A DNA stretch of 58,997 nucleotides from assembly GCA_030680855.1 (NCBI GenBank), contig JAUXUN010000081.1, forward strand, positions 1 through 58,997. Reading direction: 5' to 3'. Numbering within the stretch: the stretch's first letter is position 1; every line of letters begins with the position of its first letter. The translations under genes were made by a program, and so were the position numbers. The notes under the pieces are model-generated. The model did not search any database. It saw only the letters and a list, made by a program, of their open reading frames with translations, and was not told the DNA's origin. The stretch comes from Aestuariivirga sp. Its GTDB lineage: Bacteria; Pseudomonadota; Alphaproteobacteria; Rhizobiales; Aestuariivirgaceae. Positions 1 to 8,289 of the stretch are shown here, piece after piece.

Positions 1-1
1 G

Positions 2-517
2 AACAATGCGGCAATTGCCACGCAGGCATTCCGCGATTCCGGTGCGGCGCGCGTGGCCATTCTCGATGTGGATTTTCACCACGGCAATGGCACGCAGGAT
101 ATTTTCTATGACCGCAGTGACGTGCTGTTCTGTTCGCTGCATGGAGAGCCGGAAACAGCCTATCCTTATTTCCTTGGCTTCAAGGATGAGACGGGGGCCG
201 GTAAAGGTGAAGGCTTCAATTTCAACTATCCGCTGCCTGAGGGATGCACTTACGAAAAGTGGAGCAAGGCGCTGGGCCAGGCTTGCGGGAAAATCAAAAG
301 CTTTGCGCCCGATGCGCTGGTGGTTTCCCTTGGCGTTGATACCTACGAAAAGGATCCCATCAGCTATTTCAAACTGAAGTCGGAGGATTTCCGCGACTAT
401 GGGCGGCGCATTGCCAAGCTGAAGCTGCCGACGCTGTTCGTCATGGAGGGCGGCTATGCCATTGAGGCCATCGGGGTGAACACGGTGAATGTGCTGGAAG
501 GCTTCCTTGATGCGTGA
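2..517 (+). CDS. Histone-deacetylase-like acetylpolyamine amidohydrolase, C-terminal part (5' end outside window)
   Basis: The frame is open from the first bases, so the gene starts upstream; 171 residues are visible. The stretch DVDFHHGNGTQDIFY is the metal-site and active-site block of the arginase/deacetylase superfamily (Asp and His ligands of zinc). A later SLGVDTYEKDP block supplies another metal ligand. Bacterial members of this class remove acetyl groups from acetylated polyamines or other small amides in the cytoplasm. Its stop overlaps the start of the next gene (an amine dehydrogenase) by 8 bases, which implies one operon and suggests that deacetylation supplies a free amine for oxidation. 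The substrate is inferred from context only; a protein or acetoin-related role cannot be excluded. Confidence 0.85.
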   Translation, partial: NNAAIATQAFRDSGAARVAILDVDFHHGNGTQDIFYDRSDVLFCSLHGEPETAYPYFLGFKDETGAGKGEGFNFNYPLPEGCTYEKWSKALGQACGKIKSFAPDALVVSLGVDTYEKDPISYFKLKSEDFRDYGRRIAKLKLPTLFVMEGGYAIEAIGVNTVNVLEGFLDA

Positions 518-2576
518 CCCGCGCTATAACGTGCTTTTCGAGCCGGTGAAGATCGGGCCGGTGACGGCGAAAAACCGGTTTTACCAGGTGCCGCATTGCA
601 ATGGCGGTGGCTATCGGGACCCCACTGCCGCGGCTGAAATGCGCCGGGTGAAATCGGAAGGGGGCTGGGGGGTGATTTTCACCGAGCAGGTGGAAATCCA
701 TCATTCATCGGAGATCACGCCTTTCATTGAGCTGCGCATCTGGGACGAGGACGACATGCCTGGCCTCACGAAGATGGCCGAGGCCATTCATTCAAACGGG
801 GCGCTGGCAGGCATTGAGCTGGCTTACAGCGGAACCAATGGCCCCAATCTCTATACGCGCGAAGTGCCCATGGGGCCGATGCACAGCCCGATCCTGACGT
901 TTACCAGCGATCCGGTGCAGGCCCGCGCCATGGACAAGGAGGACATCCGGAACCTGCGCCACTGGCACAAGCTGGCTTACCGCCGCGCCAAGCGCGCAGG
1001 CTACGACATCATGTGCCTTTATGGCGCCCATGGCTTCGGCATTCTGCAGCACTTCCTGTCGCGGCGGACCAATCAACGCGGCGATGAATATGGCGGGCCG
1101 CTGGAGAACCGGGCGCGGCTGCTGAAGGAATTGCTCAGCGATGCGCGCGACGAGGTAGGCGACAGTTGCGCCGTGGCGGTGCGGCTTTCGCTTGATGAAA
1201 TGGCGGGCGAGCAGGGATTTTCCAATGCGGAGCTGCGCGATCTCATCGGCCTGCATGCGGAGCTTCCCGATATCTGGGATTTTGCCCATGGCACCTGGGA
1301 GGCCTGTTCGGGCACTTCGCGCTTCAAGCCGGAAGGCGCACAGGAGGATTTGATCCGGGGGATCAAGCAACTCACATCAAAGCCCGTGGTGGGCGTGGGG
1401 CGCTTCACCTCGCCGGACCTCATGGTGCGGCAGATCAAGCAGGGCATATTGGATTTCATTGGCGCGGCGCGGCCCTCCATTGCCGATCCGTTTTTGCCCA
1501 ACAAGATTGACGAAGGCCGGGTCGAGGATATCCGCGAATGCATCGGCTGCAATATCTGCGTGACGGGAGACATGACGGGTTCCTTGTCGCGCTGCACGCA
1601 GAATTCATCCTTCATGGAGGAGTGGCGGAAAGGCTGGCATCCTGAGCGGAGCAAGTCGAAGGCGACGGACGCGAAGGTGCTGGTGGTGGGGGCAGGACCG
1701 GCGGGGCTTTCCGCCGCACACAAGCTGGGACTGCGCGGCTATGAGGTGGCGCTGGCCGAGGCCGGCACCGAGCTTGGCGGGCGGGTGGCGCGGGAATGCC
1801 GCCTGCCAGGGCTTTCCGCTTGGGGACGGGTGCGGGATTACCGCGCGGGCCAGATCGGCAAAATGAGCAATGTGAATGTTTACCGCGACTCGAAACTCTC
1901 CGCCGATGACATCCAGGAATTTGGTTTTGAGCATGTGGCCATTGCAACGGGCGCCACATGGCGGCGTGACGGCCTTGCCCGCTACAATCTTCTGCCGATT
2001 GCCATTGATGCGGCAATGCCGGTGTTCACGCCTGACGACTTGATGGAGGGCCAACGGCCCTCCGGCCACGTGGTGATCTATGATGACGACCATTACTACA
2101 TGGGCAGTGTGCTGGCCGAACTTCTGGTGCAGAACGGCAATCGCGTGACCTTCATAACTCCATCCGCCAAGGTGGCGGAATGGAGCTTCAACACCCTGGA
2201 GCAGGGATTGATTCAATCACGGCTGCTTGAGCTCGGTGTCGAGGTGCGGGTGACGCGCGCCGTGACCGAGGTAAAGGCTGGCGGTGTTGCCGCAAGCTGC
2301 GCTTATACAGGGCGGGTGGAGGACATCGCCTGCGAAGCGGTGCTGATGGTGACGTCGCGGCTGCCCAATGAATCGCTGATGCTTGATCTCACGGCGCGAG
2401 CTGCCGCTTGGGCGGACAATGGCATTCAATCGGTGAAGGCCATCGGTGATGCACAGGCGCCGGCGGCCATTGCCTGGGCCACCTATGCGGGGCACCGTTA
2501 TGCGGAGGAGTTTGACATGCCCGACATCGGTGATGCATTGCCATTCAAACGGGAAGTTGCGGGGTTAAAGAACTGA
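510..2576 (+). CDS. Trimethylamine/histamine dehydrogenase-family iron-sulfur flavoprotein
   Basis: 688 residues, close to the size of trimethylamine dehydrogenase (TMADH) and histamine dehydrogenase. The N-terminal FMN TIM barrel spans about residues 1-340. A 4Fe-4S motif has Cys344, Cys347, Cys350 and Cys362, and a Rossmann domain starts near residue 395 (VLVVGAGPAGLSAA). Cys30 in QVPHC matches the 6-S-cysteinyl-FMN attachment site of TMADH; Tyr171, His174 and Asp257 match its catalytic residues. The substrate bowl differs: TMADH Tyr60, Trp264 and Trp355 read here as Gln60, Trp256 and Asp354. As I recall, Gln/Trp/Asp is the set in histamine dehydrogenase, which also takes agmatine and diamines. 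A primary or diamine substrate is therefore likelier than trimethylamine. The ATG at 510 was chosen because it overlaps the upstream stop and begins MRDPRYNVLFEP, the family N-terminus. Expected electron acceptor: an ETF-like protein (inference). Confidence 0.9.
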   Translation: MRDPRYNVLFEPVKIGPVTAKNRFYQVPHCNGGGYRDPTAAAEMRRVKSEGGWGVIFTEQVEIHHSSEITPFIELRIWDEDDMPGLTKMAEAIHSNGALAGIELAYSGTNGPNLYTREVPMGPMHSPILTFTSDPVQARAMDKEDIRNLRHWHKLAYRRAKRAGYDIMCLYGAHGFGILQHFLSRRTNQRGDEYGGPLENRARLLKELLSDARDEVGDSCAVAVRLSLDEMAGEQGFSNAELRDLIGLHAELPDIWDFAHGTWEACSGTSRFKPEGAQEDLIRGIKQLTSKPVVGVGRFTSPDLMVRQIKQGILDFIGAARPSIADPFLPNKIDEGRVEDIRECIGCNICVTGDMTGSLSRCTQNSSFMEEWRKGWHPERSKSKATDAKVLVVGAGPAGLSAAHKLGLRGYEVALAEAGTELGGRVARECRLPGLSAWGRVRDYRAGQIGKMSNVNVYRDSKLSADDIQEFGFEHVAIATGATWRRDGLARYNLLPIAIDAAMPVFTPDDLMEGQRPSGHVVIYDDDHYYMGSVLAELLVQNGNRVTFITPSAKVAEWSFNTLEQGLIQSRLLELGVEVRVTRAVTEVKAGGVAASCAYTGRVEDIACEAVLMVTSRLPNESLMLDLTARAAAWADNGIQSVKAIGDAQAPAAIAWATYAGHRYAEEFDMPDIGDALPFKREVAGLKN

Positions 2577-2577
2577 G

Positions 2578-3465
2578 ATGGGCAAACTGACTGTGGCCAT
2601 TACGCAAATGGCATCGGAAAATGACTGGAAGAAGAATTGCGACAAAGCGGAGAAGCTGGTGCGCGATGCGGCCAGGCAAGGGGCGCAGCTCATCCTCCTC
2701 CAGGAATTATTTGATGGCGATTATTTCTGCATTGAACAGCACACACGGTTTTTCAAGAATGCCCACGAGATAGAGCATCATCCCACGGTGGCGCGCTTTA
2801 TGGCGCTTGCAAAGGAACTTGGCGTGGTGCTTCCGATCAGTGTTTTTGAGCGCGCCGGCCAAGCCCACTACAATACAACGGTGATGGCGGATGCTGACGG
2901 CAAACGCCTTGGCGTCTACCGCAAGTCACATATCCCTGACGGGCGCGGCTATCAGGAGAAATTTTATTTCTCGCCGGGGGATACGGGCTTCAAGGTTTGG
3001 GACACGGCGGCGGGCAAGGTGGGGCTGGGCATTTGCTGGGACCAGTGGTTCCCGGAATGTGCCCGGATCATGGCGCTGATGGGAGCGGAAATCCTGCTTT
3101 ATCCCACTGCCATTGGTTCGGAACCTGGCGATCCTTCCTATGACTCCAGCAATCACTGGCAGAACACCATGCGGGGCCATGCGGCGGCCAACATCATGCC
3201 GCTGGCCGCTTCCAACCGGGTGGGGCGGGAAGTGGCGCCTGACGGGCGGGCCGACACGTTCTATGGCCGGTCCTTCATCTCCGACCAACAGGGCGAAAAA
3301 TTAACTGAGATGGACCGGGTGGAAGAAGGGGTGCGGCTGCAGAGCTTTGACCTGGCGGCGATTGGCGAATTGCGCCGGACCTGGGGGGTGTTCCGTGACC
3401 GGAGGCCCGAACTTTATGGCAGTCTCTTGTCAATTGATGGTAAATTGCGCTTTCCCGCCACATAG
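2578..3465 (+). CDS. aguB: N-carbamoylputrescine amidase-like nitrilase-family hydrolase
   Basis: 295 residues, the normal size for AguB. The nitrilase triad is visible: Glu43 (LLQEL), Lys116 (YRKSHIP) and Cys153 (GICWDQWFPE). The block RGYQEKFYFSPGD is typical of the N-carbamoylputrescine amidase subgroup, which hydrolyses N-carbamoylputrescine to putrescine, CO2 and ammonia in the second half of the agmatine route. The ATG lies one base after the preceding stop, so it is cotranscribed with the amine dehydrogenase. No agmatine deiminase (AguA) is visible in the window, so either it lies elsewhere or this enzyme acts on another carbamoyl amide. The family call is firm; the exact substrate is inferred. 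Confidence 0.85.
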   Translation: MGKLTVAITQMASENDWKKNCDKAEKLVRDAARQGAQLILLQELFDGDYFCIEQHTRFFKNAHEIEHHPTVARFMALAKELGVVLPISVFERAGQAHYNTTVMADADGKRLGVYRKSHIPDGRGYQEKFYFSPGDTGFKVWDTAAGKVGLGICWDQWFPECARIMALMGAEILLYPTAIGSEPGDPSYDSSNHWQNTMRGHAAANIMPLAASNRVGREVAPDGRADTFYGRSFISDQQGEKLTEMDRVEEGVRLQSFDLAAIGELRRTWGVFRDRRPELYGSLLSIDGKLRFPAT

Positions 3466-3516
3466 TTAGCTGGATTGCGACAATCCGGCGCCGTATTCCC
3501 CGCCTAGCCTGGCTCC

Positions 3517-3942
3517 ATGGAGAAACCGGGTTTTCTCATTCAGCACTTCATGATCGCGGCCCTGCTTGCCGCCATTGGCATCGTCGTCCTTGCTGGCCAA
3601 TCCCACGCGGGCAACCGCTATTGCATCTATTACCCGGAAGATCCCAACTGCTATGAGGCGCTCTACGGACAGCGCGGCATTTCGCAATCGCCTGGCGAAG
3701 ATGACGGGCAATTTGACGATGGCAATTTCTACTTTCAGCCACCTCCGCCACGCCCGCGGGCCAAGTCTGCCACGTCGTGCCAAAACATTGGCCGGGCGTT
3801 GCGGCAGCATGGCTATCGCCAGGTGCGACCGGTGGATTGCGGTGGCGTGGATTACAAGTACGTGGCCTATCTCGGCTACCAGCGCTACCTGCTGCGGGTG
3901 AACAGCCGCAACGGCGCGATTGTTCACGAAATCAATTATTGA
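3517..3942 (+). CDS. Small exported protein of unknown function
   Basis: 141 residues. An N-terminal hydrophobic segment (about residues 11-27) ends in GQSHAGN, which looks like a signal peptide cleaved after Ala. The mature part has paired cysteines (YCIYYPEDPNCYEA near the start, then two more in TSCQNIG and VDCGG), a proline-rich linker and a C-terminal tyrosine-rich segment ending NGAIVHEINY. Four cysteines in an exported protein suggest disulfides. I do not recognise the family. Its last 11 bases overlap the 3' end of the convergent amidase gene, leaving no room for a terminator between them. Confidence 0.7.
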   Translation: MEKPGFLIQHFMIAALLAAIGIVVLAGQSHAGNRYCIYYPEDPNCYEALYGQRGISQSPGEDDGQFDDGNFYFQPPPPRPRAKSATSCQNIGRALRQHGYRQVRPVDCGGVDYKYVAYLGYQRYLLRVNSRNGAIVHEINY

Positions 3943-5374
3943 GAACTGGCCGCTTTTCCCTGGTTGTGTACCAGCCGCCAAGGGCTTTTTCGTAAGCGAG
4001 CCCGGCGCGGAAGACGCGGGCATCATCCCAGGTGCGGCCGACGATTTGAATGCCGGTGGGAACGCCTTGCGATGTATGGCCTGAGGGAACGGCCAGCACC
4101 GGGCAATTGTGCAGCATGTTGAACTGGGCTGTCATGACCCAGCCATATTCGGCATCGGCTTTCCTGCCGTTGATGGTGAAAGTCTGGTCCCAGGGATCAT
4201 GGCCGGCCTTCACGGCGGCGAGATTGTTGGTGGGGCAGACCAGGACATCGTGGGCTGCAAGGATTGGCCCCAGTGTCTGGTACATGGTGTTGATGCGCTC
4301 CCACGTCTTGTGCACATCATTGATCTGCGTGTTCCTTTCCACGGCGTCGGCCATTTTCAAGGCATAGTCGGTCATCAGGTGGGCGCTCTGCTCGCGGTGC
4401 CAAACTGTCTGCCGGCCGAAATGCATGGCGTTGTACCAATGGAAGCAATCTAGGTCGACTTGCGGGGTCCAGCCGAGTTCAACTCCATTGACCTCGGCGC
4501 CGAGGCCGCGGAGCACGGCAAGGGCGGCCAACGTATTCATGCGCACTTCCGGATCCAGTTCGACATAACCGAAATCAAGCGAATAGGCGATCTTCATGCC
4601 CCTGATGCTTTCAGCTTTCGTGGGAAGCTTCACACGGTTGCGGAGCGAGTCGTGATCGAGCGGATGCGGGCCTGATGTCACGTTCTGCATCAGGGCCGCA
4701 TCCGCGATGGTCCGGGTCATGGGGCCGCAATGGTTGAAGCGGTCAAAATTTGCCGGCGGCCCATCGGGATTGCGCCCGTGCGGCGGCTTGTAGCCCACGA
4801 CGCCACAGGCGGAAGCGGGGATGCGGATGGAGCCGCCGATGTCGGTTCCCGTCGCAAGCGTTGTGAAGCCCGCAGCCAATGCCGCACCCGAACCGCCGGA
4901 AGAGCCGCCGGGGCCGTAGTCGAGGTTCCAGGGATTTCGCGTGATACCCCAAATCCGTGAATGGGTGACACCGGAGAGGCAAAATTCCGGCGTCGTGGTG
5001 CGGCCAAAAATGATGGCGCCGGCTTTTTCCAGGCGCGCGATCTGGGGATCGGAATGATCATCAATGTTGTTGGCGAAGATCAATGAACCATGGGTGGTGC
5101 GCCTGCCTTTCACGCGTTGCGCATCCTTGACCAGCAAGGGAATGCCTTCCAGGGCGCGTGGCCTGAAGCCGCGTTTCGCATAGAGTTGTTCTGCTGCCTT
5201 TGCCTTGGCCAGGGCTTCATCGAAATAGCAGTCGGCGAGGCAGTTTATTTTTTCGTTCAGCTTCTGGCTGCGCGCCATCAGTGCCTTGAGCAGTTCGACG
5301 GGCGAGACCTTGCGGGCCTTGAACAGTTTCAGAAGCTCCGTTGCAGAGGCATAGGCCAGATCAACATTGGTCAT
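3932..5374 (-). CDS. Amidase signature family hydrolase
   Basis: 480 residues. The Ser-cisSer-Lys triad of the amidase signature family is visible: Lys83 (LLVKD), Ser158 in the GPGGSSGGSGAALAAG block, and nucleophile Ser182 (TDIGGSIRIP). The enzyme hydrolyses a carboxylic amide to acid and ammonia in the cytoplasm. An upstream extension of the open frame is possible, but the start ATG at 5374 gives MTNVDLAYASATELL, the usual amidase N-terminus. It is divergent from the SDR gene, 60 bases apart, and sits among polyamine genes, so an omega-amide or guanidino-derived amide is a reasonable but unproven substrate. Confidence 0.88.
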   Translation of the reverse strand: MTNVDLAYASATELLKLFKARKVSPVELLKALMARSQKLNEKINCLADCYFDEALAKAKAAEQLYAKRGFRPRALEGIPLLVKDAQRVKGRRTTHGSLIFANNIDDHSDPQIARLEKAGAIIFGRTTTPEFCLSGVTHSRIWGITRNPWNLDYGPGGSSGGSGAALAAGFTTLATGTDIGGSIRIPASACGVVGYKPPHGRNPDGPPANFDRFNHCGPMTRTIADAALMQNVTSGPHPLDHDSLRNRVKLPTKAESIRGMKIAYSLDFGYVELDPEVRMNTLAALAVLRGLGAEVNGVELGWTPQVDLDCFHWYNAMHFGRQTVWHREQSAHLMTDYALKMADAVERNTQINDVHKTWERINTMYQTLGPILAAHDVLVCPTNNLAAVKAGHDPWDQTFTINGRKADAEYGWVMTAQFNMLHNCPVLAVPSGHTSQGVPTGIQIVGRTWDDARVFRAGLAYEKALGGWYTTREKRPVLNN

Positions 5375-5434
5375 AGACAATTTCCACGGATTGGAGTTAG
5401 GCAGGAGTTTGAACCATAATGAGGGAACTAGTCC

Positions 5435-6178
5435 ATGGCCGGGAAGCTTGAGGGTCGCGTTGCATTGGTCACTTCGGCGGGGCAGGGCATTGGCCGGGCC
5501 TCGGCCATTGCGCTGGCGCGGGAGGGGGCAAAGGTTTTTGCCACCGACATCAGGGAAGATTTTTTTGCGGACATTTCGAAGAAACATCCCGGCATCACGG
5601 GCTTTGGGCTCAATGTTCTGGAGCAGCCGGCGGTGGATGCGGCTTTAAAGCGCACCGGCGCCATCGACATCCTGTTCAACTGCTCGGGCTTTGTGCACAA
5701 CGGCACGGTGCTGGACTGCGAGGAGAAGGATTGGGACTTCTCTTTCGACCTGAACGTGAAGGCCCATTACCGGATGATCAAAGCCTATCTGCCGGGGATG
5801 CTGGCGAAGGGCAAGGGCAATGTCATCAACATGGCGTCGGTTGCCTCTTCGGTGAAGGGAGCGCCCAACCGTTTTGTCTATGGCGCCAGCAAAGCAGCGG
5901 TTATTGGCCTCACCAAGGCCTTGGCGATAGATTTCGTGGCCAAGGGCATCCGCTGCAATTGCATTTGCCCGGGAACGGTGGAAACGCCGTCGCTTTATGA
6001 CCGGATGCGGGCCCAGGGTGATGTTGAAAAGGCCAAAGCCGCCTTTATCGCACGGCAACCCATGGGGCGCATGGCGCAGCCTGAAGAAATAGCGGAGATG
6101 GTTGTTTATCTGGCAAGCGACGACACGGCCTTCATAACCGGGCAGGCGCTTGTCATCGATGGCGGCTGGTCGATTTAA
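5435..6178 (+). CDS. Short-chain dehydrogenase similar to BDH2/DHRS6
   Basis: 247 residues, classical SDR size. The NAD-binding turn is TSAGQGIG (residues 13-20) and the catalytic residues are Ser136, Tyr149 and Lys153 (YGASK). Whole blocks match what I remember of human BDH2/DHRS6: FVHNGTVLDCEEKDWDFS, SVASSVKG, GIRCNCICPGTVETPSL and VIDGGWS. That enzyme was named 3-hydroxybutyrate dehydrogenase type 2 and was later reported as a 4-oxo-L-proline reductase. An NAD-dependent oxidation or reduction of a small oxo acid in the cytoplasm is expected. A Shine-Dalgarno-like gaggg precedes the ATG by 8 bases. The SDR family is certain; the specific substrate is open. Confidence 0.9.
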   Translation: MAGKLEGRVALVTSAGQGIGRASAIALAREGAKVFATDIREDFFADISKKHPGITGFGLNVLEQPAVDAALKRTGAIDILFNCSGFVHNGTVLDCEEKDWDFSFDLNVKAHYRMIKAYLPGMLAKGKGNVINMASVASSVKGAPNRFVYGASKAAVIGLTKALAIDFVAKGIRCNCICPGTVETPSLYDRMRAQGDVEKAKAAFIARQPMGRMAQPEEIAEMVVYLASDDTAFITGQALVIDGGWSI

Positions 6179-6268
6179 GCTTCCGCAACTGCCCCATTGG
6201 CAAGCCGAAAAATTCCCCATAGGATAGTATTTTAATCGTCTGGAACAAGACGAAGGGGAGAAGCTTAA

Positions 6269-7366
6269 TTGGCAATTGGCAAGGCTGCCATTGAGGCAGT
6301 CGGCGTTACAAAGATATTCCAAAGCTCGGGCCAGGACAGCCTCAAGGCCCTGGACAATGTTTCCGTCACGATTGGCGAAAACGAGTTTTTCACCCTTCTC
6401 GGCCCTTCGGGCTGCGGGAAAACTACCCTGTTGCGGCTGATTGCCGGGTTTGATTTTCCAACCGATGGGCAAATCCTGCTGCATGGGCAGGATATCGCGC
6501 AGCTGCCGCCGTTCCAGCGGCCGGTCAATACGGTCTTTCAGAACTACGCCCTGTTTCCCCATATGACGGTTGGCCAGAACATCGGCTTTGGCCTGGAAAT
6601 GCAGGGCAAGCCCAAGGCGCAGGTTGAGGCACGGGTGGCTGAGATGCTGCGACTGGTGCAGATGGAAGAGCTCAAGAACCGACGGACCAGCCAGATTTCT
6701 GGTGGCCAGCAACAGCGCGTGGCGCTGGCGCGGGCCCTTGCGCCGGAACCCAAGGTCCTGCTCCTTGATGAGCCGCTTTCGGCGCTTGACTACAAGCTGC
6801 GCAAGGAAATGCAGATCGAGCTAAAGCGCCTGCAGAATGAAACGGGAATTACCTTCATTTTCGTGACGCATGACCAGGAAGAAGCGCTGACCATGTCAGA
6901 CCGCATTGCGGTGATTTCAAAAGGCAAAATTCTGCAAGTGGGATCCCCCCGCGACATCTATGACCGGCCGGCGGTGCGCTTTGTGGCCAATTTCATTGGC
7001 GAAACCAATTTCCTTGAAGGCAAAGTTGTTTCAACCGCTAAAGGTCAGGCCAAGATTGCGCTTGATGCGGGCACTACGATTGCTGCGTCGCTGGGCGAAG
7101 GTGCCAAGCCATCGGGCAAGGTGACGGTTGTGGTGCGTCCGGAACATGCAAGCGTTGTTGCGTCATCTGGCAAGGCGACACTTTTGGGCAAGCTCGAAAA
7201 CATCGTCTATTTCGGTACGGACACCCATTACCATGTGAAGCTGAACGGAGGCGGCGAGTTCACTGTCCGCCACCAGAATGTCCATGCAGGCGCCCTGGCT
7301 TTTGAAAAAGGCGACAAGGTGGGCGTGCTGTTTGGCGCCGATGCGGCCCGCGTGTTGAGGGATTGA
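6269..7366 (+). CDS. potA: Spermidine/putrescine-type ABC transporter, ATP-binding subunit
   Basis: 365 residues. Walker A is GPSGCGKTT (near residue 48), the signature is ISGGQQQR, Walker B is [12 protein letters not shown] and the switch histidine is in THDQEEA. A C-terminal TOBE-type region follows from about residue 245. This is the PotA class that energises polyamine uptake. The start is a TTG at 6269 preceded by GAAGGGGAG at 6252-6260, an unusual start but well placed. Its TGA overlaps the potB ATG by one base (TGATG). It is the first gene of the potABCD operon; the 90 bases upstream show no obvious operator. Confidence 0.92.
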   Translation: MAIGKAAIEAVGVTKIFQSSGQDSLKALDNVSVTIGENEFFTLLGPSGCGKTTLLRLIAGFDFPTDGQILLHGQDIAQLPPFQRPVNTVFQNYALFPHMTVGQNIGFGLEMQGKPKAQVEARVAEMLRLVQMEELKNRRTSQISGGQQQRVALARALAPEPKVLLLDEPLSALDYKLRKEMQIELKRLQNETGITFIFVTHDQEEALTMSDRIAVISKGKILQVGSPRDIYDRPAVRFVANFIGETNFLEGKVVSTAKGQAKIALDAGTTIAASLGEGAKPSGKVTVVVRPEHASVVASSGKATLLGKLENIVYFGTDTHYHVKLNGGGEFTVRHQNVHAGALAFEKGDKVGVLFGADAARVLRD

Positions 7367-8289
7367 TGGCAACGCCGCGCGAAATCGCCATTGCGGCGGA
7401 ACGGCGGGACATCCGCAACAGGTGGCTTCTTTCTTCACCCGCCTTGCTCATCATCGCCCTTGCGGCAGTCGGCCCCCTGTTCGTGATGCTGCTCTATTCC
7501 TTCATGCTCAAGGGTGACTACGGCGACGTAAAGCCCTGGCAGTTCTCGGGTGACGGCTGGTTCGGGGTTTTCCTGCAGCGGGACATTTTCGATGACACGC
7601 TGACCGTTGCCGATGCCCACATCACTATTTTCTGGCGCTCGGTCAAGTTGTCGCTGATGACGACGCTGGCAACACTTTTCCTCGGATTTCCGACTGCCTA
7701 TTTCATTGCAACGCGACCGCCGCAACGGCGCGACATCTGGCTTTTCCTGGTGACCATTCCGTTCTGGACCAACATCCTGATCCGGACTTTCGCCATGCAG
7801 GAGGTGATCCGCAACGAAGGCATCGTCAACAGTGTCATGGTCTGGCTGGGGCTGATCAGCGCGCCGGTGCAGATCATGTACACGGACTGGGCCATCCTGT
7901 TTGGCATGGCCTATGTCTATCTGCCGCTGATGGTGCTGCCTTTATACGCCAGCATGGAGAAGATTGATTTCCGGCTGGTGGAAGCCGGCTATGATCTCTA
8001 TGCCACGCGGCTCCAGGTTCTCCGGCGCATCATCATTCCCCTGGTAAAGCCCGGCATCATTGCCGGCTCCATCCTTGTCTTCATCCCGTCGCTTGGCGCC
8101 TATGTGACGCCGCGGGTGCTCGGCGGCGGCAAAAACATGATGCTCGGCAATCTCATCGAGCTGCAGTTCGGGCAGGGGCGTAACTGGCCGCTGGGTGCGG
8201 CGCTGTCCATCACGCTGATGATCATCGTCACCCTTGCTTTGCTCGTCTATGTGCGAAATGCCTCCAAAACCGGAGGCGGCCATGGCTAG
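7366..8289 (+). CDS. potB: Spermidine/putrescine-type ABC transporter, permease
   Basis: 307 residues with about six hydrophobic membrane segments. The first is LLSSPALLIIALAAVGPLF. The BPD permease EAA-like loop appears as EAGYDLYATRLQVLRRIIIPLVKPGI. It forms the membrane channel with the next gene product. The ATG at 7366 overlaps the potA stop by one base; a TTG one codon earlier is also in frame but less likely. The soluble N-terminus before the first helix (REIAIAAERRDIRNR) is typical for PotB-class proteins. Confidence 0.92.
   Translation: MATPREIAIAAERRDIRNRWLLSSPALLIIALAAVGPLFVMLLYSFMLKGDYGDVKPWQFSGDGWFGVFLQRDIFDDTLTVADAHITIFWRSVKLSLMTTLATLFLGFPTAYFIATRPPQRRDIWLFLVTIPFWTNILIRTFAMQEVIRNEGIVNSVMVWLGLISAPVQIMYTDWAILFGMAYVYLPLMVLPLYASMEKIDFRLVEAGYDLYATRLQVLRRIIIPLVKPGIIAGSILVFIPSLGAYVTPRVLGGGKNMMLGNLIELQFGQGRNWPLGAALSITLMIIVTLALLVYVRNASKTGGGHG

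Noticed and set aside
510-2576. Trimethylamine dehydrogenase proper
   Set aside because: Two of the three aromatic-bowl residues that bind trimethylammonium are replaced (Gln60, Asp354).
5391-5420. Promoter TTGGAG-18-CATAAT before the SDR gene
   Set aside because: A start point from this pair would remove the ribosome site of the SDR gene, so the match is probably accidental.
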